Assembly (NCBI RefSeq): GCF_965363235.1
Contig: NC_134838.1
Location: 3,353,001 to 3,417,000, forward strand
Origin: Mytilus galloprovincialis
Lineage: Eukaryota; Mollusca; Bivalvia; Mytilida; Mytilidae
Direction: 5' to 3'
DNA length: 64,000 bases
Position numbers and translations under genes: made by a program. The notes under the pieces are model-generated. The model made no database searches and was not told the origin of the DNA. It saw only the letters and a program-made list of their open reading frames with translations. This document shows, one piece after another, positions 1 to 12,737 of the stretch (its first letter is position 1; the number at the start of each line of letters is the position of its first letter).

Positions 1-45
1 CCTCTCGCACCCAAAGCGAGAATCATACCCCTAGACCAACGAGCC
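1..45 (-). tRNA. tRNA-Pro (TGG), cut by window edge
   Basis: This is the 5' 45 nt of a Pro-TGG gene on the minus strand. The T arm and 3' acceptor strand lie left of the window. The visible part matches the complete copy at 1392-1463. Confidence 0.93.
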
Positions 46-378
46 GCTTGATAGTTAGAGTTACATTTTCCGTATTTAACTATAGAATACGATTATTCTC
101 CATACGTGGCAAAGGAGTTTACCTGCCAAGATACATATTCGAAATTCTAAGTTGACTAGAAATTCACCTTACATTGGTCGAGATCAAACTATATAAAAAC
201 AACAAAAATTCAAACGATAGCTGTTGTATTGGTGCATGTATTTTTCTCCTACTGAATTCTGTTTTATGCATTCTAATTGACGTTCGAATTAGCGGTGTAT
301 TTTCTTTGAATATCCCATCGACTGGTATTGAAAACAGTTTTGAGATTCGCCACGCATTGACAATATGAGGCAAAAATT

Positions 379-450
379 GGGCTCGTCCGGGATTCGAACC
401 CGGGACCTCTCGCACCCTAAGCGAGAATCATACCCCTAGACCAACGAGCC
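379..450 (-). tRNA. tRNA-Pro (AGG)
   Basis: A 72-nt cloverleaf on the minus strand. The acceptor stem is GGCTCGT paired with ACGAGCC, with discriminator C. The anticodon stem is CTCGC/GCGAG around loop TTAGGGT, giving anticodon AGG (read as inosine-GG, for CCU/CCC/CCA). The T arm contains GGTTCGAAT (B box) and the D arm TGGTCTAGGGG (A box). The sequence is almost the same as vertebrate tRNA-Pro from memory. A T5 terminator lies 3 nt beyond the 3' end. Confidence 0.97.
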
Positions 451-780
451 TGTATAGCTGACTTATGTTTAAATAATAGTTATAAAATTCAGAAATGACA
501 TCGCTTGTTGCTATTTTCGTGTTGCCTTGGGTTATACGTTTGGCCTCTCTTGCTTTGTTACCTTTGAAATCAGGACGGTAAGTTATTAAAAGTCACCTGC
601 TATAAAGAACTTTGTCTAAAGTGCTTAGCGTAGACGATTTCAAAGATTTTTATAAGAAGTGATATGTTCAATTTAACATGAACGACATGCGTCGGCTGCA
701 AAAGAACACCGAATGAGTAATATCTCTAGGCACTATAATAAGCACAGTTCACGATGATCCGGATTACCCAAAAATTAATA

Positions 781-853
781 TGTTTCCGCTGGGGCTCGAA
801 CCCAGGACCTTCCGCGTGTGAAGCGGACGTGATTACCACTACACTACGGAAAC
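781..853 (-). tRNA. tRNA-Val (CAC)
   Basis: A 73-nt cloverleaf on the minus strand. The acceptor stem is GTTTCCG/CGGAAAC with discriminator A. The anticodon stem is TCCGC/GCGGA around loop TTCACAC, giving anticodon CAC for GUG codons. The B box is GGTTCGAGC and a T5 terminator follows 7 nt downstream. Position 13 is T facing T22, as in vertebrate tRNA-Val(CAC). Confidence 0.97.
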
Positions 854-1391
854 AGTTGAAGTTAGTGCGAAGTTTTCCATATTTCAAGCAACGTCCGATT
901 AAAAACTGGTGCAATCAAGATGAATAACACCCGTTCCCGCATGAAAACAGGTGCGTTTTCGTGTTAATTTCCATAATTCTCTTGGCATGGGATGGGGTTC
1001 ACCTTTCTTCTGCACAATCAATTGAAAAGCAGATATTCCTAGCTCTGCCGTCTATATATATGCGTATTCTTCTTATACGCCAGCTAAATCCGATATCGAC
1101 ATTTCCTTCATTGCACAACTTGATGGTGATTATCAAGGTAAGTTGTTTTGCAGCGTGCACAAACCAAAATATAACATTCTTCGAAAAAAAAAAAAGTCAA
1201 AATCATCGGAATACAAATGTATGTACCAGAATATCAACTCCTCTTTTCTCTCCGTTTGACCACTATTGCTCATCAGTGACGGGAAAACATGCTGAGCAAT
1301 TTCTGAGCCAGACTGCTTTGAATGTCAATGGCAGATACAAAAGTATAATTTCATTGAATCCAAACGCCTATAAACCGTTCCAAAAATTAAC

Positions 1392-1463
1392 GGGCTCGTC
1401 CGGGATTCGAACCCGGGACCTCTCGCACCCAAAGCGAGAATCATACCCCTAGACCAACGAGCC
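1392..1463 (-). tRNA. tRNA-Pro (TGG)
   Basis: A 72-nt cloverleaf on the minus strand. It differs from the Pro-AGG gene only in the anticodon loop (TTTGGGT), giving anticodon TGG for CCA/CCG. A and B boxes are intact and a T5 terminator lies about 6 nt downstream. Confidence 0.97.
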
Positions 1464-1796
1464 GCTTGATAGTTAGAGTTACATTTTCCGTATTTAACTA
1501 TAGAATACGATTATTCTCCATACGTGGCAAAGGAGTTTACCTGCCAAGATACATATTCGAAATTCTAAGTTGACTAGAAATTCACCTTACATTGGTCGAG
1601 ATCAAACTATATAAAAACAACAAAAATTCAAACGATAGCTGTTGTATTGGTGCATGTATTTTTCTCCTACTGAATTCTGTTTTATGCATTCTAATTGACG
1701 TTCGAATTAGCGGTGTATTTTCTTTGAATATCCCATCGACTGGTATTGAAAACAGTTTTGAGATTCGCCACGCATTGACAATATGAGGCAAAAATT

Positions 1797-1868
1797 GGGC
1801 TCGTCCGGGATTCGAACCCGGGACCTCTCGCACCCTAAGCGAGAATCATACCCCTAGACCAACGAGCC
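1797..1868 (-). tRNA. tRNA-Pro (AGG)
   Basis: Unit 1; same sequence as the copy at 379-450. Confidence 0.96.
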
Positions 1869-2198
1869 TGTATAGCTGACTTATGTTTAAATAATAGTTA
1901 TAAAATTCAGAAATGACATCGCTTGTTGCTATTTTCGTGTTGCCTTGGGTTATACGTTTGGCCTCTCTTGCTTTGTTACCTTTGAAATCAGGACGGTAAG
2001 TTATTAAAAGTCACCTGCTATAAAGAACTTTGTCTAAAGTGCTTAGCGTAGACGATTTCAAAGATTTTTATAAGAAGTGATATGTTCAATTTAACATGAA
2101 CGACATGCGTCGGCTGCAAAAGAACACCGAATGAGTAATATCTCTAGGCACTATAATAAGCACAGTTCACGATGATCCGGATTACCCAAAAATTAATA

Positions 2199-2271
2199 TG
2201 TTTCCGCTGGGGCTCGAACCCAGGACCTTCCGCGTGTGAAGCGGACGTGATTACCACTACACTACGGAAAC
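2199..2271 (-). tRNA. tRNA-Val (CAC)
   Basis: Unit 1; same sequence as the copy at 781-853. Confidence 0.96.
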
Positions 2272-2809
2272 AGTTGAAGTTAGTGCGAAGTTTTCCATAT
2301 TTCAAGCAACGTCCGATTAAAAACTGGTGCAATCAAGATGAATAACACCCGTTCCCGCATGAAAACAGGTGCGTTTTCGTGTTAATTTCCATAATTCTCT
2401 TGGCATGGGATGGGGTTCACCTTTCTTCTGCACAATCAATTGAAAAGCAGATATTCCTAGCTCTGCCGTCTATATATATGCGTATTCTTCTTATACGCCA
2501 GCTAAATCCGATATCGACATTTCCTTCATTGCACAACTTGATGGTGATTATCAAGGTAAGTTGTTTTGCAGCGTGCACAAACCAAAATATAACATTCTTC
2601 GAAAAAAAAAAAAGTCAAAATCATCGGAATACAAATGTATGTACCAGAATATCAACTCCTCTTTTCTCTCCGTTTGACCACTATTGCTCATCAGTGACGG
2701 GAAAACATGCTGAGCAATTTCTGAGCCAGACTGCTTTGAATGTCAATGGCAGATACAAAAGTATAATTTCATTGAATCCAAACGCCTATAAACCGTTCCA
2801 AAAATTAAC

Positions 2810-2881
2810 GGGCTCGTCCGGGATTCGAACCCGGGACCTCTCGCACCCAAAGCGAGAATCATACCCCTAGACCAACGAGCC
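2810..2881 (-). tRNA. tRNA-Pro (TGG)
   Basis: Unit 2; same sequence as the copy at 1392-1463. Confidence 0.96.
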
Positions 2882-3214
2882 GCTTGATAGTTAGAGTTAC
2901 ATTTTCCGTATTTAACTATAGAATACGATTATTCTCCATACGTGGCAAAGGAGTTTACCTGCCAAGATACATATTCGAAATTCTAAGTTGACTAGAAATT
3001 CACCTTACATTGGTCGAGATCAAACTATATAAAAACAACAAAAATTCAAACGATAGCTGTTGTATTGGTGCATGTATTTTTCTCCTACTGAATTCTGTTT
3101 TATGCATTCTAATTGACGTTCGAATTAGCGGTGTATTTTCTTTGAATATCCCATCGACTGGTATTGAAAACAGTTTTGAGATTCGCCACGCATTGACAAT
3201 ATGAGGCAAAAATT

Positions 3215-3286
3215 GGGCTCGTCCGGGATTCGAACCCGGGACCTCTCGCACCCTAAGCGAGAATCATACCCCTAGACCAACGAGCC
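3215..3286 (-). tRNA. tRNA-Pro (AGG)
   Basis: Unit 2 copy. Confidence 0.96.
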
Positions 3287-3616
3287 TGTATAGCTGACTT
3301 ATGTTTAAATAATAGTTATAAAATTCAGAAATGACATCGCTTGTTGCTATTTTCGTGTTGCCTTGGGTTATACGTTTGGCCTCTCTTGCTTTGTTACCTT
3401 TGAAATCAGGACGGTAAGTTATTAAAAGTCACCTGCTATAAAGAACTTTGTCTAAAGTGCTTAGCGTAGACGATTTCAAAGATTTTTATAAGAAGTGATA
3501 TGTTCAATTTAACATGAACGACATGCGTCGGCTGCAAAAGAACACCGAATGAGTAATATCTCTAGGCACTATAATAAGCACAGTTCACGATGATCCGGAT
3601 TACCCAAAAATTAATA

Positions 3617-3689
3617 TGTTTCCGCTGGGGCTCGAACCCAGGACCTTCCGCGTGTGAAGCGGACGTGATTACCACTACACTACGGAAAC
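3617..3689 (-). tRNA. tRNA-Val (CAC)
   Basis: Unit 2 copy. Confidence 0.96.
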
Positions 3690-4227
3690 AGTTGAAGTTA
3701 GTGCGAAGTTTTCCATATTTCAAGCAACGTCCGATTAAAAACTGGTGCAATCAAGATGAATAACACCCGTTCCCGCATGAAAACAGGTGCGTTTTCGTGT
3801 TAATTTCCATAATTCTCTTGGCATGGGATGGGGTTCACCTTTCTTCTGCACAATCAATTGAAAAGCAGATATTCCTAGCTCTGCCGTCTATATATATGCG
3901 TATTCTTCTTATACGCCAGCTAAATCCGATATCGACATTTCCTTCATTGCACAACTTGATGGTGATTATCAAGGTAAGTTGTTTTGCAGCGTGCACAAAC
4001 CAAAATATAACATTCTTCGAAAAAAAAAAAAGTCAAAATCATCGGAATACAAATGTATGTACCAGAATATCAACTCCTCTTTTCTCTCCGTTTGACCACT
4101 ATTGCTCATCAGTGACGGGAAAACATGCTGAGCAATTTCTGAGCCAGACTGCTTTGAATGTCAATGGCAGATACAAAAGTATAATTTCATTGAATCCAAA
4201 CGCCTATAAACCGTTCCAAAAATTAAC

Positions 4228-4299
4228 GGGCTCGTCCGGGATTCGAACCCGGGACCTCTCGCACCCAAAGCGAGAATCATACCCCTAGACCAACGAGCC
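4228..4299 (-). tRNA. tRNA-Pro (TGG)
   Basis: Unit 3 copy. Confidence 0.96.
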
Positions 4300-4632
4300 G
4301 CTTGATAGTTAGAGTTACATTTTCCGTATTTAACTATAGAATACGATTATTCTCCATACGTGGCAAAGGAGTTTACCTGCCAAGATACATATTCGAAATT
4401 CTAAGTTGACTAGAAATTCACCTTACATTGGTCGAGATCAAACTATATAAAAACAACAAAAATTCAAACGATAGCTGTTGTATTGGTGCATGTATTTTTC
4501 TCCTACTGAATTCTGTTTTATGCATTCTAATTGACGTTCGAATTAGCGGTGTATTTTCTTTGAATATCCCATCGACTGGTATTGAAAACAGTTTTGAGAT
4601 TCGCCACGCATTGACAATATGAGGCAAAAATT

Positions 4633-4704
4633 GGGCTCGTCCGGGATTCGAACCCGGGACCTCTCGCACCCTAAGCGAGAATCATACCCCTAGACCAACG
4701 AGCC
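4633..4704 (-). tRNA. tRNA-Pro (AGG)
   Basis: Unit 3 copy. Confidence 0.96.
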
Positions 4705-5034
4705 TGTATAGCTGACTTATGTTTAAATAATAGTTATAAAATTCAGAAATGACATCGCTTGTTGCTATTTTCGTGTTGCCTTGGGTTATACGTTTGGCCT
4801 CTCTTGCTTTGTTACCTTTGAAATCAGGACGGTAAGTTATTAAAAGTCACCTGCTATAAAGAACTTTGTCTAAAGTGCTTAGCGTAGACGATTTCAAAGA
4901 TTTTTATAAGAAGTGATATGTTCAATTTAACATGAACGACATGCGTCGGCTGCAAAAGAACACCGAATGAGTAATATCTCTAGGCACTATAATAAGCACA
5001 GTTCACGATGATCCGGATTACCCAAAAATTAATA

Positions 5035-5107
5035 TGTTTCCGCTGGGGCTCGAACCCAGGACCTTCCGCGTGTGAAGCGGACGTGATTACCACTACACTA
5101 CGGAAAC
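5035..5107 (-). tRNA. tRNA-Val (CAC)
   Basis: Unit 3 copy. The spacer that follows carries a private G-to-A change at 5597. Confidence 0.96.
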
Positions 5108-5645
5108 AGTTGAAGTTAGTGCGAAGTTTTCCATATTTCAAGCAACGTCCGATTAAAAACTGGTGCAATCAAGATGAATAACACCCGTTCCCGCATGAAA
5201 ACAGGTGCGTTTTCGTGTTAATTTCCATAATTCTCTTGGCATGGGATGGGGTTCACCTTTCTTCTGCACAATCAATTGAAAAGCAGATATTCCTAGCTCT
5301 GCCGTCTATATATATGCGTATTCTTCTTATACGCCAGCTAAATCCGATATCGACATTTCCTTCATTGCACAACTTGATGGTGATTATCAAGGTAAGTTGT
5401 TTTGCAGCGTGCACAAACCAAAATATAACATTCTTCGAAAAAAAAAAAAGTCAAAATCATCGGAATACAAATGTATGTACCAGAATATCAACTCCTCTTT
5501 TCTCTCCGTTTGACCACTATTGCTCATCAGTGACGGGAAAACATGCTGAGCAATTTCTGAGCCAGACTGCTTTGAATGTCAATGGCAGATACAAAAATAT
5601 AATTTCATTGAATCCAAACGCCTATAAACCGTTCCAAAAATTAAC

Positions 5646-5717
5646 GGGCTCGTCCGGGATTCGAACCCGGGACCTCTCGCACCCAAAGCGAGAATCATAC
5701 CCCTAGACCAACGAGCC
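5646..5717 (-). tRNA. tRNA-Pro (TGG)
   Basis: Unit 4 copy. Confidence 0.96.
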
Positions 5718-6050
5718 GCTTGATAGTTAGAGTTACATTTTCCGTATTTAACTATAGAATACGATTATTCTCCATACGTGGCAAAGGAGTTTACCTGCCA
5801 AGATACATATTCGAAATTCTAAGTTGACTAGAAATTCACCTTACATTGGTCGAGATCAAACTATATAAAAACAACAAAAATTCAAACGATAGCTGTTGTA
5901 TTGGTGCATGTATTTTTCTCCTACTGAATTCTGTTTTATGCATTCTAATTGACGTTCGAATTAGCGGTGTATTTTCTTTGAATATCCCATCGACTGGTAT
6001 TGAAAACAGTTTTGAGATTCGCCACGCATTGACAATATGAGGCAAAAATT

Positions 6051-6122
6051 GGGCTCGTCCGGGATTCGAACCCGGGACCTCTCGCACCCTAAGCGAGAAT
6101 CATACCCCTAGACCAACGAGCC
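6051..6122 (-). tRNA. tRNA-Pro (AGG)
   Basis: Unit 4 copy. Confidence 0.96.
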
Positions 6123-6452
6123 TGTATAGCTGACTTATGTTTAAATAATAGTTATAAAATTCAGAAATGACATCGCTTGTTGCTATTTTCGTGTTGCCTT
6201 GGGTTATACGTTTGGCCTCTCTTGCTTTGTTACCTTTGAAATCAGGACGGTAAGTTATTAAAAGTCACCTGCTATAAAGAACTTTGTCTAAAGTGCTTAG
6301 CGTAGACGATTTCAAAGATTTTTATAAGAAGTGATATGTTCAATTTAACATGAACGACATGCGTCGGCTGCAAAAGAACACCGAATGAGTAATATCTCTA
6401 GGCACTATAATAAGCACAGTTCACGATGATCCGGATTACCCAAAAATTAATA

Positions 6453-6525
6453 TGTTTCCGCTGGGGCTCGAACCCAGGACCTTCCGCGTGTGAAGCGGAC
6501 GTGATTACCACTACACTACGGAAAC
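6453..6525 (-). tRNA. tRNA-Val (CAC)
   Basis: Unit 4 copy. Confidence 0.96.
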
Positions 6526-7063
6526 AGTTGAAGTTAGTGCGAAGTTTTCCATATTTCAAGCAACGTCCGATTAAAAACTGGTGCAATCAAGATGAATAAC
6601 ACCCGTTCCCGCATGAAAACAGGTGCGTTTTCGTGTTAATTTCCATAATTCTCTTGGCATGGGATGGGGTTCACCTTTCTTCTGCACAATCAATTGAAAA
6701 GCAGATATTCCTAGCTCTGCCGTCTATATATATGCGTATTCTTCTTATACGCCAGCTAAATCCGATATCGACATTTCCTTCATTGCACAACTTGATGGTG
6801 ATTATCAAGGTAAGTTGTTTTGCAGCGTGCACAAACCAAAATATAACATTCTTCGAAAAAAAAAAAAGTCAAAATCATCGGAATACAAATGTATGTACCA
6901 GAATATCAACTCCTCTTTTCTCTCCGTTTGACCACTATTGCTCATCAGTGACGGGAAAACATGCTGAGCAATTTCTGAGCCAGACTGCTTTGAATGTCAA
7001 TGGCAGATACAAAAGTATAATTTCATTGAATCCAAACGCCTATAAACCGTTCCAAAAATTAAC

Positions 7064-7135
7064 GGGCTCGTCCGGGATTCGAACCCGGGACCTCTCGCAC
7101 CCAAAGCGAGAATCATACCCCTAGACCAACGAGCC
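7064..7135 (-). tRNA. tRNA-Pro (TGG)
   Basis: Unit 5 copy. Confidence 0.96.
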
Positions 7136-7468
7136 GCTTGATAGTTAGAGTTACATTTTCCGTATTTAACTATAGAATACGATTATTCTCCATACGTGGC
7201 AAAGGAGTTTACCTGCCAAGATACATATTCGAAATTCTAAGTTGACTAGAAATTCACCTTACATTGGTCGAGATCAAACTATATAAAAACAACAAAAATT
7301 CAAACGATAGCTGTTGTATTGGTGCATGTATTTTTCTCCTACTGAATTCTGTTTTATGCATTCTAATTGACGTTCGAATTAGCGGTGTATTTTCTTTGAA
7401 TATCCCATCGACTGGTATTGAAAACAGTTTTGAGATTCGCCACGCATTGACAATATGAGGCAAAAATT

Positions 7469-7540
7469 GGGCTCGTCCGGGATTCGAACCCGGGACCTCT
7501 CGCACCCTAAGCGAGAATCATACCCCTAGACCAACGAGCC
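7469..7540 (-). tRNA. tRNA-Pro (AGG)
   Basis: Unit 5 copy. Confidence 0.96.
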
Positions 7541-7870
7541 TGTATAGCTGACTTATGTTTAAATAATAGTTATAAAATTCAGAAATGACATCGCTTGTTG
7601 CTATTTTCGTGTTGCCTTGGGTTATACGTTTGGCCTCTCTTGCTTTGTTACCTTTGAAATCAGGACGGTAAGTTATTAAAAGTCACCTGCTATAAAGAAC
7701 TTTGTCTAAAGTGCTTAGCGTAGACGATTTCAAAGATTTTTATAAGAAGTGATATGTTCAATTTAACATGAACGACATGCGTCGGCTGCAAAAGAACACC
7801 GAATGAGTAATATCTCTAGGCACTATAATAAGCACAGTTCACGATGATCCGGATTACCCAAAAATTAATA

Positions 7871-7943
7871 TGTTTCCGCTGGGGCTCGAACCCAGGACCT
7901 TCCGCGTGTGAAGCGGACGTGATTACCACTACACTACGGAAAC
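7871..7943 (-). tRNA. tRNA-Val (CAC)
   Basis: Unit 5 copy. Confidence 0.96.
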
Positions 7944-8481
7944 AGTTGAAGTTAGTGCGAAGTTTTCCATATTTCAAGCAACGTCCGATTAAAAACTGGT
8001 GCAATCAAGATGAATAACACCCGTTCCCGCATGAAAACAGGTGCGTTTTCGTGTTAATTTCCATAATTCTCTTGGCATGGGATGGGGTTCACCTTTCTTC
8101 TGCACAATCAATTGAAAAGCAGATATTCCTAGCTCTGCCGTCTATATATATGCGTATTCTTCTTATACGCCAGCTAAATCCGATATCGACATTTCCTTCA
8201 TTGCACAACTTGATGGTGATTATCAAGGTAAGTTGTTTTGCAGCGTGCACAAACCAAAATATAACATTCTTCGAAAAAAAAAAAAGTCAAAATCATCGGA
8301 ATACAAATGTATGTACCAGAATATCAACTCCTCTTTTCTCTCCGTTTGACCACTATTGCTCATCAGTGACGGGAAAACATGCTGAGCAATTTCTGAGCCA
8401 GACTGCTTTGAATGTCAATGGCAGATACAAAAGTATAATTTCATTGAATCCAAACGCCTATAAACCGTTCCAAAAATTAAC

Positions 8482-8553
8482 GGGCTCGTCCGGGATTCGA
8501 ACCCGGGACCTCTCGCACCCAAAGCGAGAATCATACCCCTAGACCAACGAGCC
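8482..8553 (-). tRNA. tRNA-Pro (TGG)
   Basis: Unit 6 copy. Confidence 0.96.
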
Positions 8554-8886
8554 GCTTGATAGTTAGAGTTACATTTTCCGTATTTAACTATAGAATACGA
8601 TTATTCTCCATACGTGGCAAAGGAGTTTACCTGCCAAGATACATATTCGAAATTCTAAGTTGACTAGAAATTCACCTTACATTGGTCGAGATCAAACTAT
8701 ATAAAAACAACAAAAATTCAAACGATAGCTGTTGTATTGGTGCATGTATTTTTCTCCTACTGAATTCTGTTTTATGCATTCTAATTGACGTTCGAATTAG
8801 CGGTGTATTTTCTTTGAATATCCCATCGACTGGTATTGAAAACAGTTTTGAGATTCGCCACGCATTGACAATATGAGGCAAAAATT

Positions 8887-8958
8887 GGGCTCGTCCGGGA
8901 TTCGAACCCGGGACCTCTCGCACCCTAAGCGAGAATCATACCCCTAGACCAACGAGCC
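8887..8958 (-). tRNA. tRNA-Pro (AGG)
   Basis: Unit 6 copy. Confidence 0.96.
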
Positions 8959-9288
8959 TGTATAGCTGACTTATGTTTAAATAATAGTTATAAAATTCAG
9001 AAATGACATCGCTTGTTGCTATTTTCGTGTTGCCTTGGGTTATACGTTTGGCCTCTCTTGCTTTGTTACCTTTGAAATCAGGACGGTAAGTTATTAAAAG
9101 TCACCTGCTATAAAGAACTTTGTCTAAAGTGCTTAGCGTAGACGATTTCAAAGATTTTTATAAGAAGTGATATGTTCAATTTAACATGAACGACATGCGT
9201 CGGCTGCAAAAGAACACCGAATGAGTAATATCTCTAGGCACTATAATAAGCACAGTTCACGATGATCCGGATTACCCAAAAATTAATA

Positions 9289-9361
9289 TGTTTCCGCTGG
9301 GGCTCGAACCCAGGACCTTCCGCGTGTGAAGCGGACGTGATTACCACTTCACTACGGAAAC
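9289..9361 (-). tRNA. tRNA-Val (CAC), T13A variant
   Basis: Unit 6 copy with one change: plus-strand A to T at 9349, which is tRNA position 13 (T to A). This turns the T13/T22 mismatch at the inner end of the D stem into an A-T pair. The rest is unchanged and the gene should still fold and be transcribed. The change lies inside the A-box region. Confidence 0.96.
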
Positions 9362-9899
9362 AGTTGAAGTTAGTGCGAAGTTTTCCATATTTCAAGCAAC
9401 GTCCGATTAAAAACTGGTGCAATCAAGATGAATAACACCCGTTCCCGCATGAAAACAGGTGCGTTTTCGTGTTAATTTCCATAATTCTCTTGGCATGGGA
9501 TGGGGTTCACCTTTCTTCTGCACAATCAATTGAAAAGCAGATATTCCTAGCTCTGCCGTCTATATATATGCGTATTCTTCTTATACGCCAGCTAAATCCG
9601 ATATCGACATTTCCTTCATTGCACAACTTGATGGTGATTATCAAGGTAAGTTGTTTTGCAGCGTGCACAAACCAAAATATAACATTCTTCGAAAAAAAAA
9701 AAAGTCAAAATCATCGGAATACAAATGTATGTACCAGAATATCAACTCCTCTTTTCTCTCCGTTTGACCACTATTGCTCATCAGTGACGGGAAAACATGC
9801 TGAGCAATTTCTGAGCCAGACTGCTTTGAATGTCAATGGCAGATACAAAAGTATAATTTCATTGAATCCAAACGCCTATAAACCGTTCCAAAAATTAAC

Positions 9900-9971
9900 G
9901 GGCTCGTCCGGGATTCGAACCCGGGACCTCTCGCACCCAAAGCGAGAATCATACCCCTAGACCAACGAGCC
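9900..9971 (-). tRNA. tRNA-Pro (TGG)
   Basis: Unit 7 copy. Confidence 0.96.
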
Positions 9972-10304
9972 GCTTGATAGTTAGAGTTACATTTTCCGTA
10001 TTTAACTATAGAATACGATTATTCTCCATACGTGGCAAAGGAGTTTACCTGCCAAGATACATATTCGAAATTCTAAGTTGACTAGAAATTCACCTTACAT
10101 TGGTCGAGATCAAACTATATAAAAACAACAAAAATTCAAACGATAGCTGTTGTATTGGTGCATGTATTTTTCTCCTACTGAATTCTGTTTTATGCATTCT
10201 AATTGACGTTCGAATTAGCGGTGTATTTTCTTTGAATATCCCATCGACTGGTATTGAAAACAGTTTTGAGATTCGCCACGCATTGACAATATGAGGCAAA
10301 AATT

Positions 10305-10376
10305 GGGCTCGTCCGGGATTCGAACCCGGGACCTCTCGCACCCTAAGCGAGAATCATACCCCTAGACCAACGAGCC
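10305..10376 (-). tRNA. tRNA-Pro (AGG)
   Basis: Unit 7 copy. Confidence 0.96.
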
Positions 10377-10706
10377 TGTATAGCTGACTTATGTTTAAAT
10401 AATAGTTATAAAATTCAGAAATGACATCGCTTGTTGCTATTTTCGTGTTGCCTTGGGTTATACGTTTGGCCTCTCTTGCTTTGTTACCTTTGAAATCAGG
10501 ACGGTAAGTTATTAAAAGTCACCTGCTATAAAGAACTTTGTCTAAAGTGCTTAGCGTAGACGATTTCAAAGATTTTTATAAGAAGTGATATGTTCAATTT
10601 AACATGAACGACATGCGTCGGCTGCAAAAGAACACCGAATGAGTAATATCTCTAGGCACTATAATAAGCACAGTTCACGATGATCCGGATTACCCAAAAA
10701 TTAATA

Positions 10707-10779
10707 TGTTTCCGCTGGGGCTCGAACCCAGGACCTTCCGCGTGTGAAGCGGACGTGATTACCACTTCACTACGGAAAC
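10707..10779 (-). tRNA. tRNA-Val (CAC), T13A variant
   Basis: Unit 7 copy carrying the same position-13 change (plus strand 10767) as its neighbour at 9289-9361. No other Val copy in the window has it. Confidence 0.96.
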
Positions 10780-11317
10780 AGTTGAAGTTAGTGCGAAGTT
10801 TTCCATATTTCAAGCAACGTCCGATTAAAAACTGGTGCAATCAAGATGAATAACACCCGTTCCCGCATGAAAACAGGTGCGTTTTCGTGTTAATTTCCAT
10901 AATTCTCTTGGCATGGGATGGGGTTCACCTTTCTTCTGCACAATCAATTGAAAAGCAGATATTCCTAGCTCTGCCGTCTATATATATGCGTATTCTTCTT
11001 ATACGCCAGCTAAATCCGATATCGACATTTCCTTCATTGCACAACTTGATGGTGATTATCAAGGTAAGTTGTTTTGCAGCGTGCACAAACCAAAATATAA
11101 CATTCTTCGAAAAAAAAAAAAGTCAAAATCATCGGAATACAAATGTATGTACCAGAATATCAACTCCTCTTTTCTCTCCGTTTGACCACTATTGCTCATC
11201 AGTGACGGGAAAACATGCTGAGCAATTTCTGAGCCAGACTGCTTTGAATGTCAATGGCAGATACAAAAGTATAATTTCATTGAATCCAAACGCCTATAAA
11301 CCGTTCCAAAAATTAAC

Positions 11318-11389
11318 GGGCTCGTCCGGGATTCGAACCCGGGACCTCTCGCACCCAAAGCGAGAATCATACCCCTAGACCAACGAGCC
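11318..11389 (-). tRNA. tRNA-Pro (TGG)
   Basis: Unit 8 copy. Confidence 0.96.
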
Positions 11390-11722
11390 GCTTGATAGTT
11401 AGAGTTACATTTTCCGTATTTAACTATAGAATACGATTATTCTCCATACGTGGCAAAGGAGTTTACCTGCCAAGATACATATTCGAAATTCTAAGTTGAC
11501 TAGAAATTCACCTTACATTGGTCGAGATCAAACTATATAAAAACAACAAAAATTCAAACGATAGCTGTTGTATTGGTGCATGTATTTTTCTCCTACTGAA
11601 TTCTGTTTTATGCATTCTAATTGACGTTCGAATTAGCGGTGTATTTTCTTTGAATATCCCATCGACTGGTATTGAAAACAGTTTTGAGATTCGCCACGCA
11701 TTGACAATATGAGGCAAAAATT

Positions 11723-11794
11723 GGGCTCGTCCGGGATTCGAACCCGGGACCTCTCGCACCCTAAGCGAGAATCATACCCCTAGACCAACGAGCC
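11723..11794 (-). tRNA. tRNA-Pro (AGG)
   Basis: Unit 8 copy. Confidence 0.96.
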
Positions 11795-12124
11795 TGTATA
11801 GCTGACTTATGTTTAAATAATAGTTATAAAATTCAGAAATGACATCGCTTGTTGCTATTTTCGTGTTGCCTTGGGTTATACGTTTGGCCTCTCTTGCTTT
11901 GTTACCTTTGAAATCAGGACGGTAAGTTATTAAAAGTCACCTGCTATAAAGAACTTTGTCTAAAGTGCTTAGCGTAGACGATTTCAAAGATTTTTATAAG
12001 AAGTGATATGTTCAATTTAACATGAACGACATGCGTCGGCTGCAAAAGAACACCGAATGAGTAATATCTCTAGGCACTATAATAAGCACAGTTCACGATG
12101 ATCCGGATTACCCAAAAATTAATA

Positions 12125-12197
12125 TGTTTCCGCTGGGGCTCGAACCCAGGACCTTCCGCGTGTGAAGCGGACGTGATTACCACTACACTACGGAAAC
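12125..12197 (-). tRNA. tRNA-Val (CAC)
   Basis: Unit 8 copy; the spacer after it has the 14-A run. Confidence 0.96.
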
Positions 12198-12737
12198 AGT
12201 TGAAGTTAGTGCGAAGTTTTCCATATTTCAAGCAACGTCCGATTAAAAACTGGTGCAATCAAGATGAATAACACCCGTTCCCGCATGAAAACAGGTGCGT
12301 TTTCGTGTTAATTTCCATAATTCTCTTGGCATGGGATGGGGTTCACCTTTCTTCTGCACAATCAATTGAAAAGCAGATATTCCTAGCTCTGCCGTCTATA
12401 TATATGCGTATTCTTCTTATACGCCAGCTAAATCCGATATCGACATTTCCTTCATTGCACAACTTGATGGTGATTATCAAGGTAAGTTGTTTTGCAGCGT
12501 GCACAAACCAAAATATAACATTCTTCGAAAAAAAAAAAAAAGTCAAAATCATCGGAATACAAATGTATGTACCAGAATATCAACTCCTCTTTTCTCTCCG
12601 TTTGACCACTATTGCTCATCAGTGACGGGAAAACATGCTGAGCAATTTCTGAGCCAGACTGCTTTGAATGTCAATGGCAGATACAAAAGTATAATTTCAT
12701 TGAATCCAAACGCCTATAAACCGTTCCAAAAATTAAC

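Noticed and set aside
573-1165. Splice-donor-like GGTAAGTT motifs (578, 1138) and TTTTGCAG in each tRNA unit
   Set aside because: The possible intron at 1138 would be under 25 nt and no coding frame supports splicing. Treated as chance.
860-1390. Possible snRNA or 5S rRNA gene in the long spacer of the tRNA unit
   Set aside because: No U1-U6, U7 or 5S signature found on either strand. The hairpin gcgtat/atacgc near 1063-1081 is short and unsupported.
164-1452. Repeated open frames of 62-163 residues in every tRNA unit (ending GSSGIRTRDLSHPKRESYP, or with VPGSNPGRA)
   Set aside because: They are antisense or overlapping translations of the tRNA genes and spacers. Strings such as GIRTRDLS and PGSNPGRA are well-known artefacts of translating tRNA sequence.
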